DNA of 64,000 bases from an uncultured Peptostreptococcaceae bacterium (GCA_947072565.1 CAMTIM010000033.1:1-64000), one strand, 5' to 3'; shown: positions 1 to 8,550, numbered from the stretch's first letter. Numbers and translations are program-made. The notes: generated by a model not told the origin, from the sequence alone.

Positions 1-329
1 ATTTTACAAATGTAGTAGAAACATTGAACGTAAAAGATGAATATTTTATATTGAGTAAAATGGGCTATAGCTTTAAAATGATAAAAAAAATAATAAGAAG
101 AGAAATAGGATTAATGTATAGTATTCCGCTAATTTTAGGAACATTAAATGGATTCTTTGCATTGATTTGTTATAGATATATGCTGGTTGATACCTTAATT
201 GGAAACTTACAGATTTTAAAACTTCCGTTAATTTACACAAGTATTATATTTGTAATAATTTATTTAATTTTTTATCTTATTCCAATCAATTCATGTAAAA
301 AAACAATATTTAAAGTAAATAGTATATAA
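1..329 (+). CDS. FtsX-like ABC transporter permease, C-terminal fragment (runs in from left edge)
   Basis: The reading frame is open from base 3 and enters from outside the window, so only about 108 C-terminal residues are visible. They contain the LSKMGYS segment, then an IKKIIRREIG amphipathic stretch and two hydrophobic spans (roughly residues 41-60 and 75-96 of the fragment). This order is typical of the last membrane segments of FtsX/MacB-type permeases, in particular the BceB-like permeases of peptide-antibiotic detoxification exporters. The ATPase and the rest of the permease would lie to the left. Family assignment rests on a short segment; the BceB-like subgroup is inference. Confidence 0.6.
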   Translation, partial: FTNVVETLNVKDEYFILSKMGYSFKMIKKIIRREIGLMYSIPLILGTLNGFFALICYRYMLVDTLIGNLQILKLPLIYTSIIFVIIYLIFYLIPINSCKKTIFKVNSI

Positions 330-472
330 AAATCTAATATATATTAGCATAAAAATCTATAGAATCATTTATGTATCAATCAACTTTTGATAAGCTTTGA
401 TTAGAACACATTAAGTAAAATAAAACTAATTAAATTGTAAATAATTGACTTTTAATAAAAATAAATATAAAC

Positions 473-497
473 TTTAATAAAGTTTAACTTTATTAAA
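473..497. promoter_or_regulatory. 25-nt palindrome upstream of the DUF2089 gene
   Basis: Two perfect 12-nt arms (TTTAATAAAGTT and AACTTTATTAAA) flank a single T. A second, overlapping imperfect palindrome covers 470-486. The site ends 36 nt before the start codon at 534 and lies just after a weak promoter-like TTGACT (445-450). It could be an operator, perhaps for autoregulation, or an mRNA 5' hairpin. The surrounding sequence is very AT-rich, which raises the chance of fortuitous symmetry. Confidence 0.4.
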
Positions 498-533
498 AAA
501 AAATAAATAAAATTAAAGAAATGAGGTCACATA

Positions 534-821
534 ATGATTCCTAAATGGATAGAAGGTTTAAATGATGAGGATTTAAATTTTATAAAAAAGTTTATATTAG
601 CATCAGGATCACTTAAGGAAGTTGCAAACTTATACAATGTAACTTATCCAACTGTAAGACTAAGATTAGATAAATTAATAAAAAAGATTGAGATTAATGA
701 AAGTAATAGTGGCGATCCATATGTATCACTAGTTAAGCAGTTAGCACTACAAGATAAATTAGATTTTGACACTGCAAAACTTTTGATATCAGAATACAAG
801 AAAATTGAAAAGGAGAAATAA
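534..821 (+). CDS. DUF2089-family putative DNA-binding protein
   Basis: This 95-residue protein has a helix-turn-helix core at about residues 22-50 (LASGSLKEVANLYNVTYPTV), followed by a basic RLRLDKLIKK stretch. That is the signature of the DUF2089 family, small proteins thought to bind DNA. The usual N-terminal zinc-ribbon part is absent, so this is the short form. A ribosome binding site (gaggtc) precedes the ATG. The gene ends 4 nt before the start of a small membrane protein, so the two form an operon, a common pairing in clostridia. Its targets are unknown; the palindrome just upstream suggests autoregulation (inference). Confidence 0.75.
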   Translation: MIPKWIEGLNDEDLNFIKKFILASGSLKEVANLYNVTYPTVRLRLDKLIKKIEINESNSGDPYVSLVKQLALQDKLDFDTAKLLISEYKKIEKEK

Positions 822-825
822 AACT

Positions 826-1119
826 ATGATTCAAAAGGTAAATTTTTTAACTATAGTTATATTGCCAATAGGATTTATATTAGTACAAACATTGTTGTCA
901 AAGAATGATAGTAAGTATCCAGGTCTTATTATACCTATACTTAATTTTTTATTTTCTATAGTAGCAATAATACAAACACCTAATTTAAAGAACATGTTAT
1001 CTGGTTGTATTATGTGCTATATCCCAACAGTAATTGCTGTAATGATCTTATATATATGTCGAACAAACATAAAGAAAAAAAATCAAATGATTAAGATGAA
1101 GATACAAGATTTAGAATAG
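826..1119 (+). CDS. Small membrane protein, DUF2089 operon partner
   Basis: The protein has 97 residues with three hydrophobic spans (about 6-23, 32-50 and 58-77) and a lysine-rich C-terminal tail, which suggests an inner-membrane protein with a cytoplasmic tail. I chose ATG 826 because AGGAG at 811-815 lies 10 nt upstream. An in-frame TTG at 805 overlaps the preceding gene and lacks a site. Such small membrane proteins often follow DUF2089 regulators, so it may sense or relay a membrane signal, but nothing in the sequence shows a specific function. Confidence 0.65.
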   Translation: MIQKVNFLTIVILPIGFILVQTLLSKNDSKYPGLIIPILNFLFSIVAIIQTPNLKNMLSGCIMCYIPTVIAVMILYICRTNIKKKNQMIKMKIQDLE

Positions 1120-1200
1120 CTAAAGTTTTAAATAATCTAAATAAATTTTTTTGTATTGATTTTTTGTATAAATAAGTGTTTATGAAAGGGAGTTTATAAA

Positions 1201-1971
1201 ATGGATATAAGAAAACAAAATGAAATTGCTTGGAATAATGAAGTTAAGATAGGGAATAAATGGACACTACCTATAAGCTCTGAAGAAGTAGAAATGGCTA
1301 AAAAAGGAAAGTACAAATTATTATTAACTCCAACAAAACCTGTAACTAAAGAATGGATTGGAAATATAAGAGGAAAAAAAGTACTTTGTCTTGCATCTGG
1401 GGGAGGTCAGCAAGGACCTATATTTTCTGCATTGGGTTGTGATGTTACAGTGTTTGACAATAGCAAAGGTCAGTTAGATAAAGATAAAATGGTGTCTGAT
1501 AGAGATAATTTAACTATTAATTTAGAACAAGGTGATATGAGGGATTTATCAAGATTTGATAATGAAACTTTTGATTTTATTTTCCATCCAGTTTCTAACT
1601 GTTTTATAGATAATGTAGAAAAGGTATGGAAAGAATGTTATAGGGTACTAAAAACAGGAGGGGTATTAGTATCTGGGTTTTCTAATCCTCTTATATACAT
1701 ATTTGACCTGTATGAATGGGAACAAAATAATAAATTAATTTTAAAAAATAGTATCCCATACTCTGATATAGAACAACTTCCTAAAAATCAATTACAAGAG
1801 CGAATTCAAAATAAGGATACTTTAGAATTTGGGCACTCATTACAAAGTCAAATTGGGGGTCAAATTGATGCTGGATTTGTGATAGGTGGTTTTTATGAAG
1901 ATAATTCTGATGGAGATTTATTGGATAAATATATAGATACATATATTGCAACTAAAGCAATAAAATTATAA
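1201..1971 (+). CDS. Class I SAM-dependent methyltransferase
   Basis: This 256-residue Rossmann-fold methyltransferase has motif I as VLCLASGGGQQG (residues 61-72), followed by the acidic end of strand 2 (VTVFDNS) and a QGDMRDL motif. FDFIFHPVSNCFI and RVLKTGGVLVSGF form the later strands. It belongs to the large UbiE/COG2226-like group that methylates small molecules. The substrate cannot be read from the sequence. A GGGAG site precedes the ATG. The next gene, a flavin-binding PNPOx protein, follows within 26 nt and is probably co-transcribed. Confidence 0.8.
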   Translation: MDIRKQNEIAWNNEVKIGNKWTLPISSEEVEMAKKGKYKLLLTPTKPVTKEWIGNIRGKKVLCLASGGGQQGPIFSALGCDVTVFDNSKGQLDKDKMVSDRDNLTINLEQGDMRDLSRFDNETFDFIFHPVSNCFIDNVEKVWKECYRVLKTGGVLVSGFSNPLIYIFDLYEWEQNNKLILKNSIPYSDIEQLPKNQLQERIQNKDTLEFGHSLQSQIGGQIDAGFVIGGFYEDNSDGDLLDKYIDTYIATKAIKL

Positions 1972-1996
1972 ATCTATCTAAGGTGGTATGGTAAAA

Positions 1997-2464
1997 ATGA
2001 GAAGAAAAGACAGAGAGGTAACGAAAATAAGCGAGTTAATGGAAATTATAGCTCAATGTAAAGTTTGCAGAATAGGTATGCAAGATAAAGATGGACTTTA
2101 TATCGTGCCGATGAATTTTGGTTATACATATGAAGATAATCAATTAGAGCTATTTTTTCATAGTGCAAAAGAAGGTAGAAAGATTAGTTCATTAAAAGAT
2201 AATAATGAGGTATGCTTTGAAATGGATTGTGAACATAGACTTATTACAGCTGATGAAGCGTGCCAGTACGGATATTCGTATAAAAGTATTATTGGTAATG
2301 GAAAGGTTATATTTATTGATGATGCTAAAGAAAAAAAATTAGGGTTGTCAGCACTTATGAAGCACCAGACTGGAAAAGATTTTTCATTTGATGAAAAGAT
2401 GATAAATAGTGTTTGTGTATTTAAAGTTATAGTTGATAATTATACTGGAAAATATCACATTTAG
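1997..2464 (+). CDS. Pyridoxamine 5'-phosphate oxidase-like (NimA-type) flavoprotein
   Basis: The protein has about 155 residues and the split-barrel fold of the PNPOx-like family: a start of MRRKDREVTK, then VCRIGMQDKDGLYIVPMNFGY, and FFHSAKEGRKISSLKDNNEVCFEMD. These match the Nim/PNPOx-like group, which binds FMN. The group includes 5-nitroimidazole reductases, but most members are uncharacterised. I chose ATG 1997 because AGGTGG (1981-1986) lies 10 nt upstream; the in-frame ATG at 1988 is too close to the site. It follows the methyltransferase gene, probably in one transcript. Resistance activity should not be assumed. Confidence 0.8.
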   Translation: MRRKDREVTKISELMEIIAQCKVCRIGMQDKDGLYIVPMNFGYTYEDNQLELFFHSAKEGRKISSLKDNNEVCFEMDCEHRLITADEACQYGYSYKSIIGNGKVIFIDDAKEKKLGLSALMKHQTGKDFSFDEKMINSVCVFKVIVDNYTGKYHI

Positions 2465-2501
2465 TGCTTATAAATTATTATGATATTTAACTTAAATGTC
2501 T

Positions 2502-2554
2502 CGCAAACGTGACCTTAATATTTACATTTAGGTTCATAAAATGTCACGTTTGCG
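2502..2554. repeat. 12-bp perfect inverted repeat between convergent genes
   Basis: The arms CGCAAACGTGAC (2502-2513) and GTCACGTTTGCG (2543-2554) are perfectly complementary and enclose 29 nt. They are much more GC-rich than their surroundings and lie between two convergent genes. No U-run follows either arm, so it is not a canonical terminator, although it may stop or protect both transcripts. It might also be the remnant of a small mobile element or a protein-binding site. Confidence 0.6.
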
Positions 2555-2565
2555 GGGATGTAAAT

Positions 2566-3792
2566 TTAGCAATTATTATTTGTTTCTTCAGGAATATAAT
2601 TTAAAAATGTTTTTACATCTTGATTTATAACAATACTACATATAATAATAATTCCTAATATAGTACTTCCTACTATTAGAGTCCTAGGATTCATAAATTC
2701 ACCTAATACGCCGCCAACAAAGTTCCCTATAGGAGAAATAGCCATAGCTAAAGTTCCAATAGTAGCAAAAACTTTTCCTCTTTTATCTGAAGGTGTTACT
2801 AGCATGATAGTTGAGTTTGCCATAGTATTAAATATAAACATAAAGGCAAATGCAATAGTAAAACATAAAATTATAATTATAAAGTTATTCATAAATGCAC
2901 CTAGTCCTATAAAGGACATAAATATGAATATTGAAAAAAGATATATTTTATATTTATGATTTGGATTAATATTAATAAAAGATAAGACAAGCGTTCCTAT
3001 TAAAAATCCAAAACTTTGGAATCCACTCAATAAACCATATTTAGTCATTCCTAGAGATGGGTCTGATAAAAACCAAGGTATAATTAATACTCTTATCATC
3101 CCAAATAGAAAATTTATGAAGAAAGCCATTATTAGACTTCTCACTAAACCTTTAAATCTTAGAATAAACCTAAGACCGTCCATAAAATCTTCTTTAAAAG
3201 TAACGTGTATATTTTTTCTTTCAATTTTAGGAATTTGAATAAAGCCTTCAGTAAAAGCTGAAAATAAGTAGGATATTCCATTAATTAAAAACATCAAAGG
3301 GGCACCAAGTATGGTATATACAAAACCACCAATGGATTGACCGATTATATCCGCGCCAGTAGTAGCCATTTGGTAAGAGGAATTAGCCTTAATTAATTTT
3401 TCTTTAGGCACTAATTCTGGAAGAACCGATTGTATCGAAGGATTAAAAAAGGAGGAACATATTCCAAGTATAATTCCCATTAACATTACCATCCAAATTT
3501 TTAAGAAGCCACCTATTGCTGCAAAAGCAATAAGCAACATGCTAATGCCCCTTATTATATCTCCTAAAATAATTAATCTTTTCCTATCAGATTTATCTAC
3601 TATAACTCCAGCAAAAGGACCTAGTATTATTCTTGGGATTGTGACTAAAGCCATTATACTCCCCATAATTGCTGTTGAACCAGTTTCTTGAAGTACCCAA
3701 AATCCTAAAGCCATGGAATATAGAGCATCTCCAAAAACAGATACTAATTGACCTTGCCATAGTAGAAAAAAATTTTTATTCCATAATTTCAT
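2566..3792 (-). CDS. MFS transporter, macrolide-efflux (DHA3) type
   Basis: This 408-residue protein has about 12 hydrophobic helices. The N-terminus NKNFFLLWQGQLVSVFGDALYS and the loop GPFAGVIVDKSDRKRLI (motif A-like) are typical of the DHA3 / Mef-like drug-efflux branch of the major facilitator superfamily. GKVFATIGTLAM marks the start of a later half. It probably exports a hydrophobic compound using the proton gradient; the substrate is unknown. AAGGAGG lies 6 nt before the ATG at 3792. It is transcribed convergently to the PNPOx gene and divergently from the small membrane gene at 3977. Confidence 0.85.
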   Translation of the reverse strand: MKLWNKNFFLLWQGQLVSVFGDALYSMALGFWVLQETGSTAIMGSIMALVTIPRIILGPFAGVIVDKSDRKRLIILGDIIRGISMLLIAFAAIGGFLKIWMVMLMGIILGICSSFFNPSIQSVLPELVPKEKLIKANSSYQMATTGADIIGQSIGGFVYTILGAPLMFLINGISYLFSAFTEGFIQIPKIERKNIHVTFKEDFMDGLRFILRFKGLVRSLIMAFFINFLFGMIRVLIIPWFLSDPSLGMTKYGLLSGFQSFGFLIGTLVLSFININPNHKYKIYLFSIFIFMSFIGLGAFMNNFIIIILCFTIAFAFMFIFNTMANSTIMLVTPSDKRGKVFATIGTLAMAISPIGNFVGGVLGEFMNPRTLIVGSTILGIIIICSIVINQDVKTFLNYIPEETNNNC

Positions 3793-3911
3793 ACTTATCC
3801 TCCTTATTATATAAATATTAAAATTTAATTTGGTCTAGGGCTAAATAAAAGATAACTTTAGTGATATATGTTATTTCAGTCATAAATTCATACCTTTCAG
3901 TCAAAATATAA

Positions 3912-3926
3912 TATGTAAATTACATA
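3912..3926. promoter_or_regulatory. 15-nt palindrome between divergent genes
   Basis: TATGTAA-A-TTACATA is a perfect 7-nt palindrome about a central A. It lies between the MFS exporter (minus strand) and a small membrane gene (plus strand). It could be an operator. The low sequence complexity makes this tentative. Confidence 0.25.
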
Positions 3927-3976
3927 ATATGGTATTATTATATACTATATGAAATATAAAAAGGATGGTGTGAAAT

Positions 3977-4306
3977 ATGTTTAAGTTAATTTTAGGTTTA
4001 TTATTTATAATATTAGGGGTTATGAATATAAATTTAGCATTTAAATTAAAGAAGAGTAAAGATATAAATTTAGTTAAAAATAACATGGTCAAAGCAGAAA
4101 AAGTTAAAGATAAAGAGGGATACTTGAGATTTAATATAAAAGCAAATATACTAGTAGGAACTATATTGGTGGTTGATGGTATATTTTATATATTAGCTAA
4201 ATATTTTGTGACTATTGAAAATATATCTTCTATTTTAAATACACTTACACTTATTAGTATGTTTATATATTCATATAAACTTATGTTTAAGGCTCCTAAA
4301 TTTTAA
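3977..4306 (+). CDS. Hypothetical small membrane protein
   Basis: The protein has 109 residues with a hydrophobic N-terminus (about 2-22), a charged middle (KLKKSKDINLVKNN...) and two more hydrophobic spans (about 54-72 and 85-103). I do not recognise a named family. The layout resembles small DUF3784-like membrane proteins, but I cannot confirm this. The ATG follows AAGGATG at 3960-3966. It stands alone, divergent from the MFS exporter, with a weak hairpin and T-run after its stop codon. Confidence 0.55.
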   Translation: MFKLILGLLFIILGVMNINLAFKLKKSKDINLVKNNMVKAEKVKDKEGYLRFNIKANILVGTILVVDGIFYILAKYFVTIENISSILNTLTLISMFIYSYKLMFKAPKF

Positions 4307-4309
4307 AAT

Positions 4310-4335
4310 AGCCTTTTTTATTAGGGGCTTTTTTT
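4310..4335 (+). terminator. Weak terminator-like hairpin
   Basis: AGCC (4310-4313) can pair with GGCT (4326-4329), and a run of seven T follows. The stem is only four base pairs, so termination strength is uncertain. Confidence 0.4.
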
Positions 4336-4434
4336 GTGTGAATAAAAATAGTAATCAAAATGTTATAATATTAAGATAGTCATTATAAAATATTGATTTG
4401 AATATATAGAAACATTGTGAAAGGATAAAACAAT

Positions 4435-4989
4435 ATGAATTTAGATGTATTAAAAAAAGTAGCAAAGTTATTAAATGAATCAAATTCTACTTGGGCAGTT
4501 GGCAGCTCAGTATTATTATATTTTAATGGTTTAGTAGAAAAACCAAATGATATAGATATATTAATAGACCCAAAAGATGCAAGTAAAATAAAAGATATTA
4601 TGAATAAAATAGGTACAAGTAGAAATTCACCATCTAAAGAACCGTTCAGAACGGAGGAATTTTTTGGATACATAGTAGATGATACAGAAGTAGAGTTTAT
4701 GGGTGGATTTAAAATAGAATTATTCAATAAAAATATATATAGTTTTGTTTTGGATGAAGATGCTATTGTAGATACTGTAATAATAGATGAAACAAAAGTT
4801 AATCTAACGTCACTTGAAGATTGGTTAGTTGCATATAAGGTTATGAATGATCCTAAAGGCAGACTTCCATTGATAAAGAAATACTTTCAAACAAATGGCA
4901 TAAAAAACAAGAACCTATTAAAAAGAAACTTATCTAAAAATTTATCTGAAAGTATAAACAAAGAGATACTTGAAGCACTTAAGTATTAA
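4435..4989 (+). CDS. Stand-alone nucleotidyltransferase-fold protein
   Basis: This 184-residue protein starts with a pol-beta-type nucleotidyltransferase core. VGSSVLLYF (residues 22-30) matches the GS motif, NDIDILID (about 39-46) gives the paired aspartates, and TEVEFMGGF (about 84-92) gives the third acidic strand. The C-terminal half is helical and lysine-rich. The fold includes tRNA- and protein-modifying enzymes, antibiotic nucleotidyltransferases and toxin/antitoxin MNT proteins. No HEPN partner or antitoxin gene sits beside it, so the role is open. A strong terminator follows. Confidence 0.7.
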   Translation: MNLDVLKKVAKLLNESNSTWAVGSSVLLYFNGLVEKPNDIDILIDPKDASKIKDIMNKIGTSRNSPSKEPFRTEEFFGYIVDDTEVEFMGGFKIELFNKNIYSFVLDEDAIVDTVIIDETKVNLTSLEDWLVAYKVMNDPKGRLPLIKKYFQTNGIKNKNLLKRNLSKNLSESINKEILEALKY

Positions 4990-4992
4990 AGT

Positions 4993-5030
4993 AAAAAAAG
5001 TATTACCTATACATTGGTAATACTTTTTTT
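4993..5030. terminator. Rho-independent terminator
   Basis: The stem AAAAAAAGTATTACC / GGTAATACTTTTTTT has an 8-nt loop and a T-run. It ends the nucleotidyltransferase transcript. Confidence 0.9.
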
Positions 5031-5117
5031 AAATAAATAAAAAATAAGATTAGAAACTACATAATAGAGGTATATATAAGAATATAAAAAAACAGTAACC
5101 ATGAGAGGATAATATAT

Positions 5118-5597
5118 ATGAATTTTTATGAATTTTCAGCAACAAAGATGAATAGACAAGAGGTAAGCATGAAAGAGTATAGTGGTAAAGTAGTTTTAGT
5201 AGTAAATACTGCTAGTAAATGTGGGCTAACTCCTCAATTCAAAGATTTAGAAGTACTTTACCAAGAATATAAAGACAGAGGGTTTGAAATATTAGGTTTT
5301 CCTTGTAATCAATTTGCAAAACAAGATTCAGGAAGCAATGATGAAATACATCAATTTTGTCAATTAAATTATGGAGTTACTTTTAATATGTTTGAAAAAA
5401 TAGATGTAAATGGAGAAAATGCTCATCCATTATATAAATATTTAAAAGAGCAGTCTAAATCAATATTAGGAAAAGAAATAAAATGGAATTTTACTAAATT
5501 TTTAATAGATGACAATGGAAATGTGATAAAAAGATATGCACCTACAGTATCACCACTAAAAATAAAAAGTGATATAGAAGAATTACTAAAAAAATAA
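5118..5597 (+). CDS. Glutathione peroxidase family protein (thiol peroxidase)
   Basis: This 159-residue protein is full length for the bacterial glutathione peroxidase family. Cys35 in [11 protein letters not shown] is the peroxidatic residue (cysteine, not selenocysteine). FPCNQF and [10 protein letters not shown] carry the conserved Gln, Trp and Asn of the catalytic tetrad. Bacterial members usually reduce peroxides with thioredoxin rather than glutathione. Clostridia generally lack glutathione, so thioredoxin use is the likely case here. GAGAGGA precedes the ATG. It appears to be a single-gene transcript and probably protects this anaerobe from peroxides. Confidence 0.9.
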   Translation: MNFYEFSATKMNRQEVSMKEYSGKVVLVVNTASKCGLTPQFKDLEVLYQEYKDRGFEILGFPCNQFAKQDSGSNDEIHQFCQLNYGVTFNMFEKIDVNGENAHPLYKYLKEQSKSILGKEIKWNFTKFLIDDNGNVIKRYAPTVSPLKIKSDIEELLKK

Positions 5598-5706
5598 AAT
5601 TATTGATTTGTAAGGATATTTATAAATAAGGTAATATTTTGTAAAGATGAAAAATTCGTTTACAAAATTCGACATTGATGTTATTCTTTAATTAATAAAA
5701 TAATAG

Positions 5707-5860
5707 TACCTTTAATCCAGTTCAGAGAAGCTGGCAAGGTTTTCGGAAGAAAATTATAAAAAGAAGTGATTATAAAAACGAAATTAAACTTATAATGAAA
5801 TTTAATTTTGCTTTTATAATCACCCTACGAAACCTCTTGCTTGCAAGGGGTTTTTCTTTT
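5707..5860 (+). promoter_or_regulatory. PyrR-type transcription attenuator of codBA
   Basis: Three mutually exclusive structures can be drawn. (1) A hairpin at 5707-5741 with outer stem ACCTT/AAGGT and inner stem CCAG/CTGG presents the loop TTCAGAGAAG. This matches the PyrR-binding consensus (UCCAGAGAGGCU...AAGG). (2) An antiterminator forms when GCAAGGTTTTCG (5734-5745) pairs with CGAAACCTCTTGC (5828-5840). (3) A terminator forms from AACCTCTTGC / GCAAGGGGTT (5831-5852) plus a T-run to 5860. A long AT hairpin (5766-5777 with 5812-5823, extended inwards) brings the antiterminator halves together. By analogy with pyr operons, PyrR bound to UMP would favour termination. Confidence 0.75.
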
Positions 5861-5892
5861 TAGGTACTTATAATATGAAGGAGAACATAATT

Positions 5893-7164
5893 ATGAGTAA
5901 AAAACATCAAGATCATGACTATTCACTAGAGGCTATACCAAACAGTGCAAAGAAAAAATTTTTCCCAATGTTAGTTGTTATGCTAGGGTTTACATTCTTT
6001 TCAGCTAGTATGTTAGCAGGAGGAACTTTGGGTACAAGCTTAAGTATGGATAAGTTTATGAGTGCAGTATTTATAGGAAATTTAATATTATGTGTATATA
6101 CAGGTTTATTAGCTTATATAGCAGGAGATACAGGATTATCTACACATTTATTAGCAAGATACTCATTTGGTGAAAAAGGTTCATATTTAGTATCATTCTT
6201 AGTATCAGCAACTCAAGTAGGGTGGTTTGGAGTAGGTGTTGCAATGTTTGCTATACCAGTTTCAAAGGTAACGGGAGTAGATGTTAGAATATTAGTATTA
6301 GTATCGGGTATATTAATGACAGCTACAGCATTCTTTGGAATGAAATCACTTACAATATTAAGTATGATAGCAGTACCACTAATAGCAATACTTGGAACTA
6401 TGTCAGTAACTAGAGCAGTAGGAGATGTAGGTGGATTTGCTGGACTATTAAGTATAAAACCTACAGGGAGTATGCCTATGACTGCAGCATTATCATTATG
6501 TATAGGAACATTTATAAGTGGTGGAACATTAACACCAGACTTTACAAGATTTTCAAATAGTAAAAAAACTGCAGTAATGTCAACAGTTATAGCTTTCTTA
6601 ATAGGAAACTCATTAATGTTAATATTTGGAGCAGTTGGAGCAATGGCAACAGGGCAAGCAGATATAGCAGAAGTTATGTTTATGCAAGGACTTATAATAC
6701 CAGCAATAGTAATACTAGGACTTAATATTTGGACAACTAATGACAATGCACTTTATGCTTCAGGATTAGGATTTGCTAATATAACTAAGCAACCAAAAAG
6801 CAGAATGGTTATAATGAACGGTATAATAGGAACAATTCTTGCTTTATTCTTATACAACAACTTTATGGGATGGTTAGGTTTCCTAAACTCATTCATACCA
6901 GCTACTGGAGCAATAATAATATCAGATTACTTTATAGTAAATAAATGTAAATACACAGAATTTAAATATACAACTTTTAAAAATGTCAATATAAACGCTA
7001 TAATAGCTTGGATAGCAGGGGTAGGAGGAGCATTCTTACTTCCAGGAATAACACCTCTAAATTCAGTATTAATAGCAATGGTTACTTATGTGGCTATGAG
7101 TAAAATAAATAGCAATGCAAATAAATCGATTTTTAATAATGAAGAAAATAACAAAGCTGCTTAA
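5893..7164 (+). CDS. codB: Cytosine permease
   Basis: This 423-residue, roughly 12-helix protein belongs to the nucleobase:cation symporter-1 family. Characteristic segments are DYSLEAIPNSAKKKFFP near the N-terminus, GSYLVSFLVSATQVGWFG, GGTLTPDFTRFS and NIWTTNDNALYASGLGF, all as in CodB. I chose ATG 5893 because AAGGAG (5878-5883) lies 9 nt upstream; the in-frame ATG at 5875 overlaps that site. It imports cytosine with a cation for the deaminase encoded next. The PyrR-type attenuator immediately upstream ties it to pyrimidine supply. Confidence 0.93.
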   Translation: MSKKHQDHDYSLEAIPNSAKKKFFPMLVVMLGFTFFSASMLAGGTLGTSLSMDKFMSAVFIGNLILCVYTGLLAYIAGDTGLSTHLLARYSFGEKGSYLVSFLVSATQVGWFGVGVAMFAIPVSKVTGVDVRILVLVSGILMTATAFFGMKSLTILSMIAVPLIAILGTMSVTRAVGDVGGFAGLLSIKPTGSMPMTAALSLCIGTFISGGTLTPDFTRFSNSKKTAVMSTVIAFLIGNSLMLIFGAVGAMATGQADIAEVMFMQGLIIPAIVILGLNIWTTNDNALYASGLGFANITKQPKSRMVIMNGIIGTILALFLYNNFMGWLGFLNSFIPATGAIIISDYFIVNKCKYTEFKYTTFKNVNINAIIAWIAGVGGAFLLPGITPLNSVLIAMVTYVAMSKINSNANKSIFNNEENNKAA

Positions 7165-7214
7165 GACTATTAATCTAAACTGGCAGTTTTAAAGTATCTT
7201 AGGAGGATTATTAT

Positions 7215-8477
7215 ATGTTAATAAAAAACGCAAAGTTAAGAGATAAAGAAAATTTAGTAGATATATTAATACAAGACGGAATAATAACTAAAATAGAAGA
7301 AAACATAGATATAGATGGTGTTGAAATTATAGATGCCAATGGATTTTTAGTAATACCTCCATTTATAGAGCCTCATGTTCATTTAGATACAACTTTAACT
7401 GCTGGTGAGCCAAGATGGAATGAAAGTGGAACTTTATTTGAAGGAATAGAATGTTGGTCTGAGAGAAAAGAATTCTTAGATATAAACGATGTTAAAACTA
7501 GAGCAAGAAAAGCTATAACTTGGCAAATAGCTAATGGGATACAATTTATTAGAACTCATGTTGATACAACAGACCCTAATTTAACAGCAGTGAAAGCTTT
7601 AGTAGAATTAAGAGAAGAGTTAAAAGATTATGTGACTATACAAATAGTAGCTTTTCCACAAGAAGGAATATTATCATTCCCTAATGGTCTAGAATTACTT
7701 GAGGAAGCTTTAAAACTTGGAGCAGACGTTATAGGTGCTATCCCTCACTTTGAATTCACTAGAGAATATGGTGTAGAGTCTATAGAAAAAATGTTTGAAT
7801 TAGCTAAAAAATATGATGTTTTAATAGATGTTCACTGTGATGAAATAGATGATGAGCAATCAAGATTTATAGAAGTGTTAGCAACTAAAGCTTTAGAAAA
7901 CAATATGGGTGAAAAAGTAACTGCAAGTCATACGACAGCAATGCATTCATACAATGGAGCTTATGCATATAAGTTATTTAGATTACTAAAAATGAGTGGC
8001 ATAAACTTTGTAGCAAATCCATTAGTTAATATACATCTTCAAGGTAGATTTGATACTTATCCAAAGAGAAGAGGTATAACAAGAGTTAAAGAAATGCTAG
8101 AATCAAATATAAATGTTTGTTTTGGGCATGATGATATATTTGACCCATGGTATCCACTTGGAACTGGTAACATGCTACAAGTACTTCATATGGGACTTCA
8201 TGTTTGTCAGATAATGGGTTATAGTCAAATAAATGATTCGATAGATTTGATAAGTAATAATAGTGCAAGAACATTAAATATACAAGATGAATATGGAATA
8301 GAGATAGGAAAGCCAGGAAACTTAATAATATTACCAGCACAGAGCGGATATGATGCAATAAGAAGACAAGTTCCAGTTTACTACTCAATAAGAAAAGGTA
8401 ATGTTATATCACATACAACATTAAGTGAAACTACTGTTACTTTAGAAAAAGATGAAGTAGTAGATTTCCAAAAATAG
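7215..8477 (+). CDS. codA: Cytosine deaminase
   Basis: This 420-residue amidohydrolase hydrolyses cytosine to uracil and ammonia. Metal ligands are visible as HVHLD (His54, His56), [26 protein letters not shown] and [19 protein letters not shown], the last including the catalytic aspartate. These blocks are nearly identical to E. coli CodA over long stretches. AGGAGG precedes the ATG, and the gene follows codB by 50 nt in the same transcript. Uracil would then enter UMP synthesis through uracil phosphoribosyltransferase, which is not in this window. A strong terminator follows. Confidence 0.96.
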   Translation: MLIKNAKLRDKENLVDILIQDGIITKIEENIDIDGVEIIDANGFLVIPPFIEPHVHLDTTLTAGEPRWNESGTLFEGIECWSERKEFLDINDVKTRARKAITWQIANGIQFIRTHVDTTDPNLTAVKALVELREELKDYVTIQIVAFPQEGILSFPNGLELLEEALKLGADVIGAIPHFEFTREYGVESIEKMFELAKKYDVLIDVHCDEIDDEQSRFIEVLATKALENNMGEKVTASHTTAMHSYNGAYAYKLFRLLKMSGINFVANPLVNIHLQGRFDTYPKRRGITRVKEMLESNINVCFGHDDIFDPWYPLGTGNMLQVLHMGLHVCQIMGYSQINDSIDLISNNSARTLNIQDEYGIEIGKPGNLIILPAQSGYDAIRRQVPVYYSIRKGNVISHTTLSETTVTLEKDEVVDFQK

Positions 8478-8485
8478 TTTAAAAT

Positions 8486-8521
8486 AAAGAGTATCTTAAA
8501 ATCATTTTAAGGTACTCTTTT
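8486..8521. terminator. Terminator between convergent genes (codA / DUF3786)
   Basis: AGAGTATCTTAAAA pairs with TTTTAAGGTACTCT around a three-base loop, with A and T runs on the two sides. It can serve both the codBA transcript and the convergent minus-strand gene. Confidence 0.9.
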
Positions 8522-8550
8522 AATATGTATTATTTATATAAATTTTTTTA

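Noticed and set aside
1997..2464. Calling the PNPOx protein a nitroimidazole resistance gene
   Set aside because: The family is broad and most members do not confer resistance; sequence alone cannot decide.
4435..4989. Reading the nucleotidyltransferase as half of an MNT/HEPN toxin-antitoxin pair
   Set aside because: No second small gene of either strand lies beside it; a terminator closes it and the next gene is a glutathione peroxidase.
6213..6746. A 177-residue open frame on the minus strand inside codB
   Set aside because: It lies wholly within a well-supported gene, has no ribosome binding site and reads as low-complexity antisense of a membrane protein.
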